Shown in pieces: positions 17,120-25,878 of a stretch of 64,000 nt of DNA; the stretch's first letter is position 1, and the number at the start of each line of letters is the position of its first letter. The position numbers were made by a program, and so were the translations under genes. This DNA is from Blautia sp. BIOML-A1 (GTDB lineage: Bacteria > Bacillota > Clostridia > Lachnospirales > Lachnospiraceae): NCBI RefSeq assembly GCF_009883055.1, contig NZ_WWVR01000001.1:1-64000 (forward strand). Reading direction: 5' to 3'. A model generated the notes under the pieces. It was not told the origin of the DNA, made no database searches, and saw only the letters and a list, made by a program, of their open reading frames with translations.

Positions 17120-18111
17120 TGACAAAACACAGAAAATGGCTGAGCATCTGCCTGGTGATCTGCCTGATCGGAGGACTGGGCGGAGGCATCTGGTATAGAA
17201 ATAAGAAGATAGAAGAAAGGAAGCTTTCACTGATCTATATTCCGAAGGTAGTGGATGGTACGAATGATTTCTGGAAATCCGTGATCCTCGGTGCCAAAAT
17301 GGCAGCAAAGGAATACAACGCAGAGATAAGCGTTCTTGCACCGTCCGAAGAAAACGATGTTAAGCGTCAGAATGAACTGCTGGAAGAAGCAATCCAAAGT
17401 GAACCGGATGCCATTCTTTTTTCACCTTCAAGCTTCACTGATTCAGATGAACTTCTCAAAAAGGCAAAAGATATGGGAATCAGGATCAGTTTTATTGATT
17501 CCTATACAAAAGAAGAAATCCAGGATCTGACGGTCTCTACAGATAATCTGGAGGCAGGAGAGAAACTGGGGAAATTTGCAGCCACCCTTCTTGGACCGGA
17601 TGATCAGATTGCAATCGTGGCTCATGTGAAAGGCGTATCTACTGCAGTAGAGAGAGAAGAGGGATTTCGAAAAGGTCTGGGTGAACTGGCGGATAATATT
17701 GTGGATGTAGTTTACTGTGATTCACAGTATGAGAAGTCTCGCAAGCTTACTATTGAACTGATGCAGAAATATCCGGATCTCAAGATGATCGCGGGAATGA
17801 ATGAGTATTCTTCGGTCGGTGCGGCCAGGGCAGTAAAGGCAGCAGGGGCAAAGGACAGTATCCAGGTTGTAGGTGTGGACAGTTCCCAGGAAGCAGTTCA
17901 GCTGATGGAAAATGGAGTTTTCAGGGGACTGGTCGTGCAGAAGGCCTTTAAGATGGGCTACATGGGTGTGAAAGAAACGGTTCTTATGCTGCGGGGCAAA
18001 AGCTATGAGAAGAATGTAAATTCCGGCTGCGAACTGGTAACACCGGACAATATGTACAACAGTGAGATTGAAAAACTGTTGTTTCCGTTTAATACGTTGA
18101 AATTTTCATGA
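17119..18111 (+). CDS. Membrane-anchored periplasmic-binding-type sugar sensor protein
   Basis: This 330-aa protein has an uncleaved-looking N-terminal membrane helix (about 7-25, followed by 'YRNKKIEERK') and a PBP1-type sugar-binding domain ('LIYIPKVVDGTNDFWKS', 'PDAILFSPSSF', 'ISFIDSYT', 'IAIVAHVKG', 'QVVGVDSSQEAVQLM'). ATG 17119 is preferred over TTG 17116 because AGGAGG at 17106 fits it. It overlaps the kinase gene by one base and ends at a terminator before the ABC genes. It therefore belongs to the signalling unit and probably feeds ligand information to the kinase. A role as transport receptor is less likely, since the importer has its own binding protein. Confidence 0.82.
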   Translation: MTKHRKWLSICLVICLIGGLGGGIWYRNKKIEERKLSLIYIPKVVDGTNDFWKSVILGAKMAAKEYNAEISVLAPSEENDVKRQNELLEEAIQSEPDAILFSPSSFTDSDELLKKAKDMGIRISFIDSYTKEEIQDLTVSTDNLEAGEKLGKFAATLLGPDDQIAIVAHVKGVSTAVEREEGFRKGLGELADNIVDVVYCDSQYEKSRKLTIELMQKYPDLKMIAGMNEYSSVGAARAVKAAGAKDSIQVVGVDSSQEAVQLMENGVFRGLVVQKAFKMGYMGVKETVLMLRGKSYEKNVNSGCELVTPDNMYNSEIEKLLFPFNTLKFS

Positions 18112-18132
18112 ATTAAATAATGAAATTATTAT

Positions 18133-18182
18133 AAAAAAGGTTAAATATTTATGTACGAACCGTAAATATTTAACCTTTTTTT
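18133..18182 (+). terminator. Terminator after the YesMN-type signalling operon
   Basis: AAAAGGTTAAATATTT pairs with AAATATTTAACCTTTT across a 13-nt loop, followed by Ts. It separates the sensory operon from the ABC importer genes. Confidence 0.85.
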
Positions 18183-18267
18183 GGAAGATATTCCATTACA
18201 ATTGTGCAGAATTCACGTTATTATATAGAAAACGCAGATATAAAAAACTTTTAAGGAGGGTGAAAAA

Positions 18268-19245
18268 TTGGAAAAGCTTAAACAAAATCCAATCGTAAAA
18301 AAGCTCGGCTTGAACAGAATCCTGCTTGTCTGTATTCTTGTTCTTATGTTCGTGGTTTTTAAAGTAGTTCTGGGAAGTAAATTCCCTGTTGGTGACAGTA
18401 TCAAGTCTACTTTAAACTATGTATACTTCCTGGGCTTTTTGTCACTGGGTGTTACATTTGTAATTGCAACTGGAGGAATTGATTTCTCTATCGGACCGGT
18501 AATGTTCTGTTGTGCACTGGTAGCAGGTTACTGCATGACATCTTATGGTCTTCCTTGTGCAGCAGCTATCGTGATCTGTATCCTGATCGGTCTTGCATTT
18601 GGTACCTTTAACGGATGGCTGGTTTCTTACCTGTCAGTTCCAGCATTCATCGTTTCCATGGCTTCCATGAACATTGCAAAAGGTATTGCTTCCGTATTTA
18701 CAAAGACACAGTCCGTAAGCTGGCCGCTGGGAAGTGACCCGGTAAACGGATGGTTCCGTAATATTGTATCCTACAAGGGATTCCCGGTAGGCCTGGTGAT
18801 TTTCCTTGGAATGGCAGTTGTATGTGGAATTGTTCTCTACAATACAAAACCTGGACGTTATATCCTCTGCCTTGGTTCCAACAAAGAAGCAGTTCGTCTT
18901 TCCGGTGTTAACACCAAGAAATGGAACATGCTTGCATACATGATCTGTGGTTTCCTGGTAGGAATCGCAGCACTGTTCTTCGTAGCTACATATACAACCG
19001 TTCAGCCTGGTTATGGTGATCAGTACAACAACGAAGCAATCGCAGGCTGTGTAATGGGTGGTACATCCATGGTTGGTGGACTTGCTTCCATCGGCGGTAC
19101 TGTAATCGGTGTATTTATTATCTCTCTTCTGCAGCAGGGAATCATGGCATTTGGTCTTGGTAAAGGACAGCAGATGATTATTACAGGTATCATCGTAATC
19201 GTAGCTGTATATGCCGACGTTTCTGCAAGACGTAGAAAGAACTGA
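18268..19245 (+). CDS. Sugar ABC transporter permease, RbsC-like
   Basis: This 325-aa inner-membrane permease of the ribose/galactose (BPD_transp_2) family has 8-10 hydrophobic helices and typical 'GVTFVIATGGIDFSIGPVM' and 'GGTSMVGGLASIGGTVIG' loops. The start is TTG 18268, with AAGGAGGGTG nine bases upstream. It forms the importer with the ATPase (19266), a second permease (20792) and the binding protein (21883). The order permease-ATPase-permease-receptor, with two different permeases, suggests a heterodimeric channel like YtfT/YjfF. Confidence 0.92.
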   Translation: MEKLKQNPIVKKLGLNRILLVCILVLMFVVFKVVLGSKFPVGDSIKSTLNYVYFLGFLSLGVTFVIATGGIDFSIGPVMFCCALVAGYCMTSYGLPCAAAIVICILIGLAFGTFNGWLVSYLSVPAFIVSMASMNIAKGIASVFTKTQSVSWPLGSDPVNGWFRNIVSYKGFPVGLVIFLGMAVVCGIVLYNTKPGRYILCLGSNKEAVRLSGVNTKKWNMLAYMICGFLVGIAALFFVATYTTVQPGYGDQYNNEAIAGCVMGGTSMVGGLASIGGTVIGVFIISLLQQGIMAFGLGKGQQMIITGIIVIVAVYADVSARRRKN

Positions 19246-19265
19246 TCGAAAGGGAGGATGAAACA

Positions 19266-20780
19266 ATGGGTGACGTTATTTTAACAATGAAGGATATTGA
19301 TAAGTCCTTTCCTGGTGTTCATGCCCTGGATCACGTTAACTTCGAAGTGAGACGCGGTGAAGTACATGCACTTATGGGAGAGAACGGTGCCGGTAAATCT
19401 ACACTTATGAAAGTTCTTACCGGTATTTATCAGAAAGATTCCGGTTCTATTACATACAAAGGTCAGGAAATTGCTTTCCACAATACTCGTGAAGCACAGG
19501 ATGCCGGTGTTGTAATCGTACATCAGGAATTGAACATGGTCGGAGACCTTACTGTCGCACAGAACATCTTCATCGGACGTGAGCCGAAGAAGGGATTCCG
19601 TGTAGACGACAAGAAGATGATTGAAGACTCCAGGAAATTATTCAAGGATCTGAATATCGAGATCGATCCGCGAGAGAAGATGAGCAACCTTACTGTTGGT
19701 AAACAGCAGATGTGCGAGATTGCAAAAGCAATTTCCCACAAAGCAGAGATCATCATCTTCGATGAGCCGTCAGCAGCTCTTACAGAGAAAGAAATCGCTG
19801 ACCTGTTCGTAATTATTCGTGATCTTCGTGCGAAGAATTACGGTATTGTATATATCTCACACCGTATGGATGAGATCAAGATGATCACAGACCGTGTAAC
19901 TGTTATGCGAGATGGTGGTTATGTAGGAACTCTGATCACAAAAGACAGTACAAAAGAAGATATCATCAACATGATGGTTGGTCGTGTTATCTATGAAGAT
20001 CCTAAGGAACACAGCATGGTTGCACCGGATGCGCCGGTTGTTCTTAAGGTAGAGAACCTGAATGCAGGAAAGATGGTTCAGAATGTAAGCTTTGAACTTC
20101 ATAAAGGTGAGATTCTTGGTTTCTCCGGACTGATGGGTGCAGGACGTACTGAGACAGCGAGAGCACTGTTTGGTGCAGACCCGAAACAGAGCGGCAAAAT
20201 CTCTATTATGGACAAACAGAGCGGACAGCTTCGTGAAGTAACGATCAACACACCACAGGATGCTGTTAAATATGGTATCGGTTATCTGTCAGAGGACAGA
20301 AGAAGATACGGAGTTGTTGTTCAGAAATCCGTAAATGAAAATACCACACTGGCTACAATGGAAGATTTCACCAATGGACTCTTCATCAACAAAGCAAAAG
20401 AGAAATCAGTCAGTGAGAAATATATCAAAGAACTTGCTACCAAGACTCCGAGCGGAGATCAGCTGGTTGTAAACCTTTCCGGTGGTAACCAGCAGAAGGT
20501 CGTAATCGCGAAATGGCTTACCCGTGACAGTGATATCCTGATCTTCGATGAGCCGACCAGAGGTATCGACGTTGGTGCCAAGAACGAAATTTACAAGTTA
20601 ATGAGTAAACTGGCAGCAGAAGGCAAATCCATCATCATGATCTCTTCTGAAATGACAGAAATTCTCCGTCTGAGTGACCGTATCATCGTTATGTGTGAAG
20701 GTAAAGTAACAGGAAATATCGATATTTCCGAAGCAACACAGGAACACATCATGGATAAGGCTACAAGGAATATTGATTAA
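19266..20780 (+). CDS. Sugar ABC transporter ATPase, RbsA/MglA-like (two ABC domains)
   Basis: This 504-aa protein carries two fused nucleotide-binding domains. The first has a full Walker A ('GENGAGKSTLMKVL'), Walker B ('IIIFDEPSAAL') and a degenerate signature ('LTVGKQQMCEIAKA'). The second has a degenerate Walker A ('GLMGAGRTETARAL') but a full signature ('LSGGNQQKVVIAKWL') and Walker B ('ILIFDEPTRGIDVGAK'). This split is normal for ribose-type importers. It powers the permeases on both sides. GGGAGGATG precedes ATG 19266. Confidence 0.95.
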   Translation: MGDVILTMKDIDKSFPGVHALDHVNFEVRRGEVHALMGENGAGKSTLMKVLTGIYQKDSGSITYKGQEIAFHNTREAQDAGVVIVHQELNMVGDLTVAQNIFIGREPKKGFRVDDKKMIEDSRKLFKDLNIEIDPREKMSNLTVGKQQMCEIAKAISHKAEIIIFDEPSAALTEKEIADLFVIIRDLRAKNYGIVYISHRMDEIKMITDRVTVMRDGGYVGTLITKDSTKEDIINMMVGRVIYEDPKEHSMVAPDAPVVLKVENLNAGKMVQNVSFELHKGEILGFSGLMGAGRTETARALFGADPKQSGKISIMDKQSGQLREVTINTPQDAVKYGIGYLSEDRRRYGVVVQKSVNENTTLATMEDFTNGLFINKAKEKSVSEKYIKELATKTPSGDQLVVNLSGGNQQKVVIAKWLTRDSDILIFDEPTRGIDVGAKNEIYKLMSKLAAEGKSIIMISSEMTEILRLSDRIIVMCEGKVTGNIDISEATQEHIMDKATRNID

Positions 20781-20791
20781 GGAGGAAAGTC

Positions 20792-21772
20792 ATGACTAAG
20801 AAGAAAAAAAGTATTATAAGTGATCAGAGATTTATTGTTTTGCTGGTTATTATCGCATTAAGTGCGGTATTCTCTATCATGAGTAAGGAGTTCAGACAGT
20901 ATACAACACTCTTAAGTATGCTTGATTTCTCCTACTATGATCTTCTGATGGCAATTGGTGTTACATTCCCTCTTATTACTGGTGGTGTAGACCTGTCAAT
21001 CGGAACCGGTATGGTGTGTTACGCACTGATCGCCGGAACAATGGTAAGAAGCCATGGATTGCCGGTAGCAGCGGCTATGCTGCTCTGCCTGGTACTTGGA
21101 ATCGCTGTCGGAGCACTGAATGGTGTGCTTATTGGTGTAATGAACCTGCCGCCGTTCCTTGCAACTCTTTGTACATGTATGATTACCCGTGGTGCAGGCT
21201 CTCTCTGCAGTGCAACACCATGGCCGGGACTTACACAGGATGGTGGATGGTTCCACTCCATCTTTAAGCTTACAATAGGAACAGGAAGAAGTGCTTCTCG
21301 TTATCCGATCGGTTTCCTGTGGATGGTTCTTCTGGTTCTTCTGATGGAATTCGTTCTGAATCACACAAAATTCGGACGTTACACCATCGCAATCGGATCC
21401 AACAAAGAAGCAGCAGCTCTTTCAGGAATCAACGTTAAATTCTACCATGTAATGGTATACGTAGTATGTGGTCTGTTTACAGGACTTGCAGCTATCGCTT
21501 ATGCAGCAGTAACACCTACAGTACAGCCTGGTACAGGTGCCGGACTTGAGATGGACGCGATCGGTGGTGTATTCGTCGGTGGTGTTGCAGCAACTGGTGG
21601 TTACGGTTCCGTAATCGGTACATTTGTCGGTATCTTTGTCATCATGCTTCTGAAGACTGGTCTTCCATATGTAGGACTTCAGGCAAACTGGCAGCAGATT
21701 ATCACAGGTCTTGTCCTGATCGGTGCGGTTCTGATCGATATCGTAAAAGAAAAGAAAAAAGCAGCTATGTAA
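20792..21772 (+). CDS. Sugar ABC transporter permease, RbsC-like
   Basis: This is the second permease of the importer, 326 aa, with the family loops 'GVTFPLITGGVDLSIGTGM' and 'GGVFVGGVAATGGYGSVIG'. It is clearly related to, but distinct from, the product at 18268. It starts 12 bp after the ATPase gene behind TAAGGAGG. The gene is followed by a stem-loop and then the binding-protein gene. Confidence 0.92.
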   Translation: MTKKKKSIISDQRFIVLLVIIALSAVFSIMSKEFRQYTTLLSMLDFSYYDLLMAIGVTFPLITGGVDLSIGTGMVCYALIAGTMVRSHGLPVAAAMLLCLVLGIAVGALNGVLIGVMNLPPFLATLCTCMITRGAGSLCSATPWPGLTQDGGWFHSIFKLTIGTGRSASRYPIGFLWMVLLVLLMEFVLNHTKFGRYTIAIGSNKEAAALSGINVKFYHVMVYVVCGLFTGLAAIAYAAVTPTVQPGTGAGLEMDAIGGVFVGGVAATGGYGSVIGTFVGIFVIMLLKTGLPYVGLQANWQQIITGLVLIGAVLIDIVKEKKKAAM

Positions 21773-21811
21773 CAGCAATTTGGGATATATATTTGGTTAA
21801 GGTATGAGGGG

Positions 21812-21832
21812 CGCCGGAACTTCCTTCCGGCG
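21812..21832 (+). promoter_or_regulatory. Stem-loop between permease and binding-protein genes
   Basis: CGCCGGAA and TTCCGGCG form a perfect 8-bp stem with a CTTCC loop. No T-run follows. Such hairpins stabilise the upstream mRNA end and let the binding protein be made in excess over the membrane subunits. Confidence 0.6.
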
Positions 21833-21882
21833 TATCATAAAATAAAAACTATATAATATATTATTTAAGGAGGAAATAAGTT

Positions 21883-22998
21883 ATGAATTTCAAGAAAGTG
21901 GTAGCATTAAGCATCTGTGCAGCAATGGTAGCAGGAATGTCTATGTCAACAGTTATGGCAGCTGATCTCCCGGATCAGTTCAAAGATCTGAAAGCAAACG
22001 AAGCATATGAATTCCCGATGATGGTTAAATCTTTCCAGTCTACCTACTGGGATGCAGCTCAGGAAGGTATGAAGAAAGCTGCTGAAGAACTTGGTGTTAC
22101 TTACACACCACAGGGACCGAACAGTGAGTCCGATATCGCTGACCAGGTTAACATGATCAACACAGCAATCGCTTCCAACCCGAAAGGAATCGGTATTGCA
22201 GCATGCGATACATCTTCTGTTCTGGATGCACTGCAGACATGTGCTGACAAAGGAATCCCGGTTGTAACATTTGATACAGGTATCGCAGATGCTCCGGAAG
22301 GATCTGTAGTATGTGAAGTCTGCACAGACAACGCACAGGCTGGTGCAGAAGCAGCAACTCATATGTACGATGCGATCAAAGACGTAGTAGCTAATGCAGA
22401 CGGACAGGTTGTTATCGGTGAAGTTAACCAGGATGCTACAGCTCAGAACATTCAGCAGCGTGGCGGCGGATTTATCGACAAAATGATCGAACTTCTTCAG
22501 GCTGATGGCAAAACAGTAGCAGTTGCAGGAAACGAATTCTATGTAAACGCAGCAAAAGGCGCTGATGCAACAGAAGCAGACGCAGACGTTGTTATCCAGG
22601 TTGCAGTTCCGGCACAGACAACTGTAGAGCTTTGCTCCAATGAAGCACAGGCTATCCTTTCCAAAGAAAACTGCATCGCTATCTTCGGTTCCAACCAGAC
22701 AGCCGCAGAAGGTGTTCTTGCAGCTAACGCAAACCTGAACGTTCTTGGATCTGACGCAGCAGCAGGCGACGTTATCGGTGTTGGTTTCGACGCTGGTTCT
22801 ATCATCAAAGCAGCTGTTCAGGACGGAACATTCCTCGGAGCAGTTACACAGTCTCCTCTGATGATGGGATACTACGCAGTATACGCTCTTACAGCAGCAG
22901 CAAACGGACAGGAACTTGAAGATGTTCCTACAGATGGATACTGGTATGATTCCACAAACATGGATGACGAAGAGATCGCTCCAAACCTTTATGACTAA
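21883..22998 (+). CDS. Sugar ABC transporter substrate-binding protein, not a lipoprotein
   Basis: This 371-aa PBP1-type receptor has a signal peptide (about 1-26) ending 'STVMA|ADLPDQ', a signal-peptidase-I site. No lipobox cysteine is present, which is unusual for a Gram-positive binding protein. Ligand-binding lobes show 'MMVKSFQSTYWDAAQEGM', 'PVVTFDTGIADAPEGSVVC' and 'VIGVGFDAGSIIKAAVQDG'. The importer's sugar is unknown; the linked GatD/GatY-type operon and the YesMN sensor point to a hexitol or hexose. AAGGAGG precedes ATG 21883. A strong terminator follows the gene. Confidence 0.92.
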   Translation: MNFKKVVALSICAAMVAGMSMSTVMAADLPDQFKDLKANEAYEFPMMVKSFQSTYWDAAQEGMKKAAEELGVTYTPQGPNSESDIADQVNMINTAIASNPKGIGIAACDTSSVLDALQTCADKGIPVVTFDTGIADAPEGSVVCEVCTDNAQAGAEAATHMYDAIKDVVANADGQVVIGEVNQDATAQNIQQRGGGFIDKMIELLQADGKTVAVAGNEFYVNAAKGADATEADADVVIQVAVPAQTTVELCSNEAQAILSKENCIAIFGSNQTAAEGVLAANANLNVLGSDAAAGDVIGVGFDAGSIIKAAVQDGTFLGAVTQSPLMMGYYAVYALTAAANGQELEDVPTDGYWYDSTNMDDEEIAPNLYD

Positions 22999-23035
22999 TC
23001 TGAATACAGCTTTTGAAGCAGTGTTCTGAAGACAT

Positions 23036-23072
23036 AAAAAGAAACCCCGGAAAATCCGGGGTTTCTTTTTTA
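23036..23072 (+). terminator. Strong terminator after the first ABC operon
   Basis: GAAACCCCGG (23041-23050) pairs perfectly with CCGGGGTTTC (23056-23065), followed by T6. It faces the convergent AraC gene and may serve both. Confidence 0.9.
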
Positions 23073-23129
23073 TGTCTTTTTTCTGTAAATCTGTCGGATT
23101 TTTCTGGGAAAAGTACCATGATGAAAGAT

Positions 23130-23996
23130 TTAGTATAATTCCCTGTATTCCGAAGGTGTCATATGCTCCAGCTTCTCGAAGTTTCGCGTGTAGGTAAGTG
23201 CATTTTTGAATCCGACAGAGGTTGCAATCGCAGAAATGGAGAGTTTGGAGTAACTCAGAAGTTCCTTGGACTTATTAATACGGAATTCAGTGACATACTG
23301 GTGGATTGAGATTCCCATATGCTCCTTAAACAGCTTGCAGAAGTAATATTTTGAGAAACTGACGCTGTTGCAGACTGCATCGATACTCAGATCACTCTGA
23401 TAATGCGTTTGGATATACTTAAGTGCTGTGTTTACGGCACTGTCCTGAACAGGAGTCTGTTTTTTGGCGTTCAGAATATTCTGGGAGAGAATGTACAGTT
23501 CCAGGTAGATCTGATGCACTACAGAACTGGCATGCATCTGTGCCGACATAGGGTCTGATTTATAGTCAATCTCAAGAATCTCAAGAAAAAGATCCAGCAT
23601 ATGGTGAAGCTTGTTGAAATGAAACGTACAGTCATGCCGTCTGATATAATTGTAAAACTGCTGTGCGTGTGATCCACCGATGATAAAATACAGGTATTCA
23701 CGTTGTGTCTTTCCATAAGAAATAGGAAGAGAGAAGGTCAACGGTGTATTGCAGGCAGATACAATGATATCATGGGAATGAACAGGATGTTTCTCATCGT
23801 TTTTTTTGAACTTCATGGTACACAGGGAGTAGACGAATAAGTAGTCTGAATAATTGTTGCAGGCACCACGGATAAATTTACGGTCATTGCAGTATCCGAC
23901 TTCCTTTATATAGAAGGGAAGGGCTGTGATCTGGACATCTGTTTTGGGGGTGACTGAAAAATAGTCATCAGGCATAATGTGTTTTGGCAGTCGCAT
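23130..23996 (-). CDS. AraC-family transcriptional regulator
   Basis: This 288-aa regulator has an N-terminal cupin-like ligand region (about 1-170) and a C-terminal AraC DNA-binding domain with two helix-turn-helix motifs ('LSIDAVCNSVSFSKYYF', 'LSISAIATSVGFKNALTYTRNF'). It is transcribed away from the ABC importer at 24373, across a 376-bp intergenic region, so it most likely controls that operon. Which sugar it senses is not visible. Confidence 0.92.
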   Translation of the reverse strand: MRLPKHIMPDDYFSVTPKTDVQITALPFYIKEVGYCNDRKFIRGACNNYSDYLFVYSLCTMKFKKNDEKHPVHSHDIIVSACNTPLTFSLPISYGKTQREYLYFIIGGSHAQQFYNYIRRHDCTFHFNKLHHMLDLFLEILEIDYKSDPMSAQMHASSVVHQIYLELYILSQNILNAKKQTPVQDSAVNTALKYIQTHYQSDLSIDAVCNSVSFSKYYFCKLFKEHMGISIHQYVTEFRINKSKELLSYSKLSISAIATSVGFKNALTYTRNFEKLEHMTPSEYRELY

Positions 23997-24372
23997 AAAA
24001 ACCTCCGCAAGAAATGATAGTCAGTTACTGTGCACGAAGGGACCCGTAACTGGTAATGCTTTTTATTATATCAATAATACAGAAGAAAAAAAAGTGTACA
24101 AAGAACCAAAATAAAGGAGAAAATTTATGTAAAAACTGTCATTGGCAATATAGATAAACAAAATCTGACAGGTACATGTAACTGATGTGAAGATTGTTAA
24201 AAGATAAGATGTTTTTTGTTGTAAAATATAAAAAAGTGCCAAAAACGTAATTTTTGATACCTGTAAAGCAATTTTATATATTGAAAAACTCTATGATTTG
24301 TATAAAATCAGATACATAAAGAACGCAACGCAGTTCAATCACAACGAAGGAAAGGGAGGAGTAAGACACAAA
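23997..24372. promoter_or_regulatory. Divergent control region between AraC regulator and second ABC operon
   Basis: This stretch has no gene. It holds an inverted repeat CAGTTAC (24022-24028)/GTAACTG (24046-24052) next to the AraC gene start, an AT-rich centre, and a candidate promoter for the ABC operon, TTGAAA (24281-24286) with TAAAAT (24303-24308) at 16-bp spacing. The inverted repeat may be an operator or a decayed piece of the dispersed repeat. Confidence 0.45.
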
Positions 24373-25878
24373 ATGAGTGAGTATATCTTGGAACTGAAAG
24401 ATGTAGTAAAAACATTTGGTGGAGTTAAAGCTCTGAATGGAGTTCACTTTCAGTTAAAAAGAGGCGAGATTCATGCTCTGATGGGAGAAAATGGAGCAGG
24501 TAAATCAACTTTCATTAAGGTCATTACCGGTGTACATCAGCCGGACAGCGGAATTATGCTGTTGGATGGTGAGCAGGTAACATTAAGAAACACTACAGAC
24601 TCAGCAAAACTTGGAATTGCTGCTATTTATCAGCATGTAACAGCGTTCCCTGATCTGACTGTCACAGAGAATATTTTTATGGGACGGGAAATTAAGAATA
24701 AATTTGGCTTCTATGACTGGAAGACAATGAGACAGCGTGCGAAAGAACTGATTCAGCCTTTAAGTGCAGAGATCGATGTAAACAAACCGATGGGCAACTT
24801 ATCTGTTGCAGAGCAGCAGCTGGTTGAGATCGCAAAGGCACTTTCCTGTGACGCAAGAATCCTGATCATGGATGAGCCGACAGCTTCTCTTACAAGAAAT
24901 GAATGTCTTCAGTTATATCGTATCGCAAAGGATCTGAGAGACAAAGGCGTTTCTATTATCTTTATCACGCACAGATTTGAAGATATGTATGAGCTGGCTA
25001 CTCGTGTTACCGTATTCCGTGATTCTACATATGTTGGTTCCTGGGATGTTGACAAGATCACAAATGCAGATCTTGTAAAGGCAATGGTTGGTCGTGAACT
25101 GAATTCCATGTATCCTGAGAAAACAGCCAAGATCGGTGATGTGGTACTTGAGGTTGATAATATCAGCAAAGAAGGATATTTCAAGAATATTTCCTTCAAT
25201 GTACGTAAAGGTGAGATCCTTGCACTGACAGGTCTGGTAGGAGCAGGACGTACTGAGGTATGTCAGACAATTTATGGTATAATGCATCCGGACAGCGGTG
25301 AGATCCGTCTGGAAGGAAAGAAAGTAGATATCAAGAGTCCGATTGATGCTCTGAATCTTGGAATCGGACTTCTTCCGGAGAACAGACAGACACAGGGGCT
25401 TGTAAATGAACTTCCTATTTATCAGAATGTATCTTCCGCTTCCATGAAGCAGTTTGTAAAGAGCGGACAGATGGATGTAGATAAAGAAATGGAAAATGCG
25501 ATTGTCCTGTGCAAGAAGATCCAATTGAAAGCAAACGATATTACAGCACCGCCGTCATCTCTGTCAGGTGGTAACCAGCAGAAAGTCGTTGTTGCCAAGA
25601 TGCTGAGTTCCGATCAGAAGGTTCTGATCATGGACGAGCCTACAAAGGGTATCGACGTTGGTGCAAAATATTCTATTTATGAGATTATGAACAGTCTGGC
25701 ATGCAAAGGATACGGAATCATTATGGTTTCCTCTGAAATGCCGGAGGTTCTTGGTGTTGCAGACAGAGTCGTTGTAATGAAGAGCGGCCGTGTGACAGGT
25801 GAGTTTGGCGATATGGAAACTGTAACCCAGGAAATGCTGCTTGAAGCATCTCTGAAAGAAAGAGAGGGGCATAAATAA
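24373..25878 (+). CDS. Sugar ABC transporter ATPase, rhamnose/AI-2-type (two ABC domains)
   Basis: This 501-aa protein has two nucleotide-binding domains: Walker A 'GENGAGKSTFIKVI' and Walker B 'ILIMDEPTASL' in the first, 'GLVGAGRTEVCQTI', signature 'LSGGNQQKVVVAKML' and 'VLIMDEPTKGIDVGAK' in the second. ATG 24373 begins the conserved 'YILELKDVVKTFGGV' and has GGGAGGAG upstream; the longer frame from 24298 adds residues not typical of the family. Gene order ATPase, permease, permease, binding protein matches rhamnose (RhaT-P-Q-S) or AI-2 type importers. The downstream pentose genes suggest an L-pentose or deoxysugar substrate. Confidence 0.93.
   Translation: MSEYILELKDVVKTFGGVKALNGVHFQLKRGEIHALMGENGAGKSTFIKVITGVHQPDSGIMLLDGEQVTLRNTTDSAKLGIAAIYQHVTAFPDLTVTENIFMGREIKNKFGFYDWKTMRQRAKELIQPLSAEIDVNKPMGNLSVAEQQLVEIAKALSCDARILIMDEPTASLTRNECLQLYRIAKDLRDKGVSIIFITHRFEDMYELATRVTVFRDSTYVGSWDVDKITNADLVKAMVGRELNSMYPEKTAKIGDVVLEVDNISKEGYFKNISFNVRKGEILALTGLVGAGRTEVCQTIYGIMHPDSGEIRLEGKKVDIKSPIDALNLGIGLLPENRQTQGLVNELPIYQNVSSASMKQFVKSGQMDVDKEMENAIVLCKKIQLKANDITAPPSSLSGGNQQKVVVAKMLSSDQKVLIMDEPTKGIDVGAKYSIYEIMNSLACKGYGIIMVSSEMPEVLGVADRVVVMKSGRVTGEFGDMETVTQEMLLEASLKEREGHK

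Noticed and set aside
24022..24052. Further copy of the MITE-like repeat
   Set aside because: CAGTTAC/GTAACTG arms resemble the repeat's right-end hairpin, but nothing else aligns. It could equally be an AraC-type control site.
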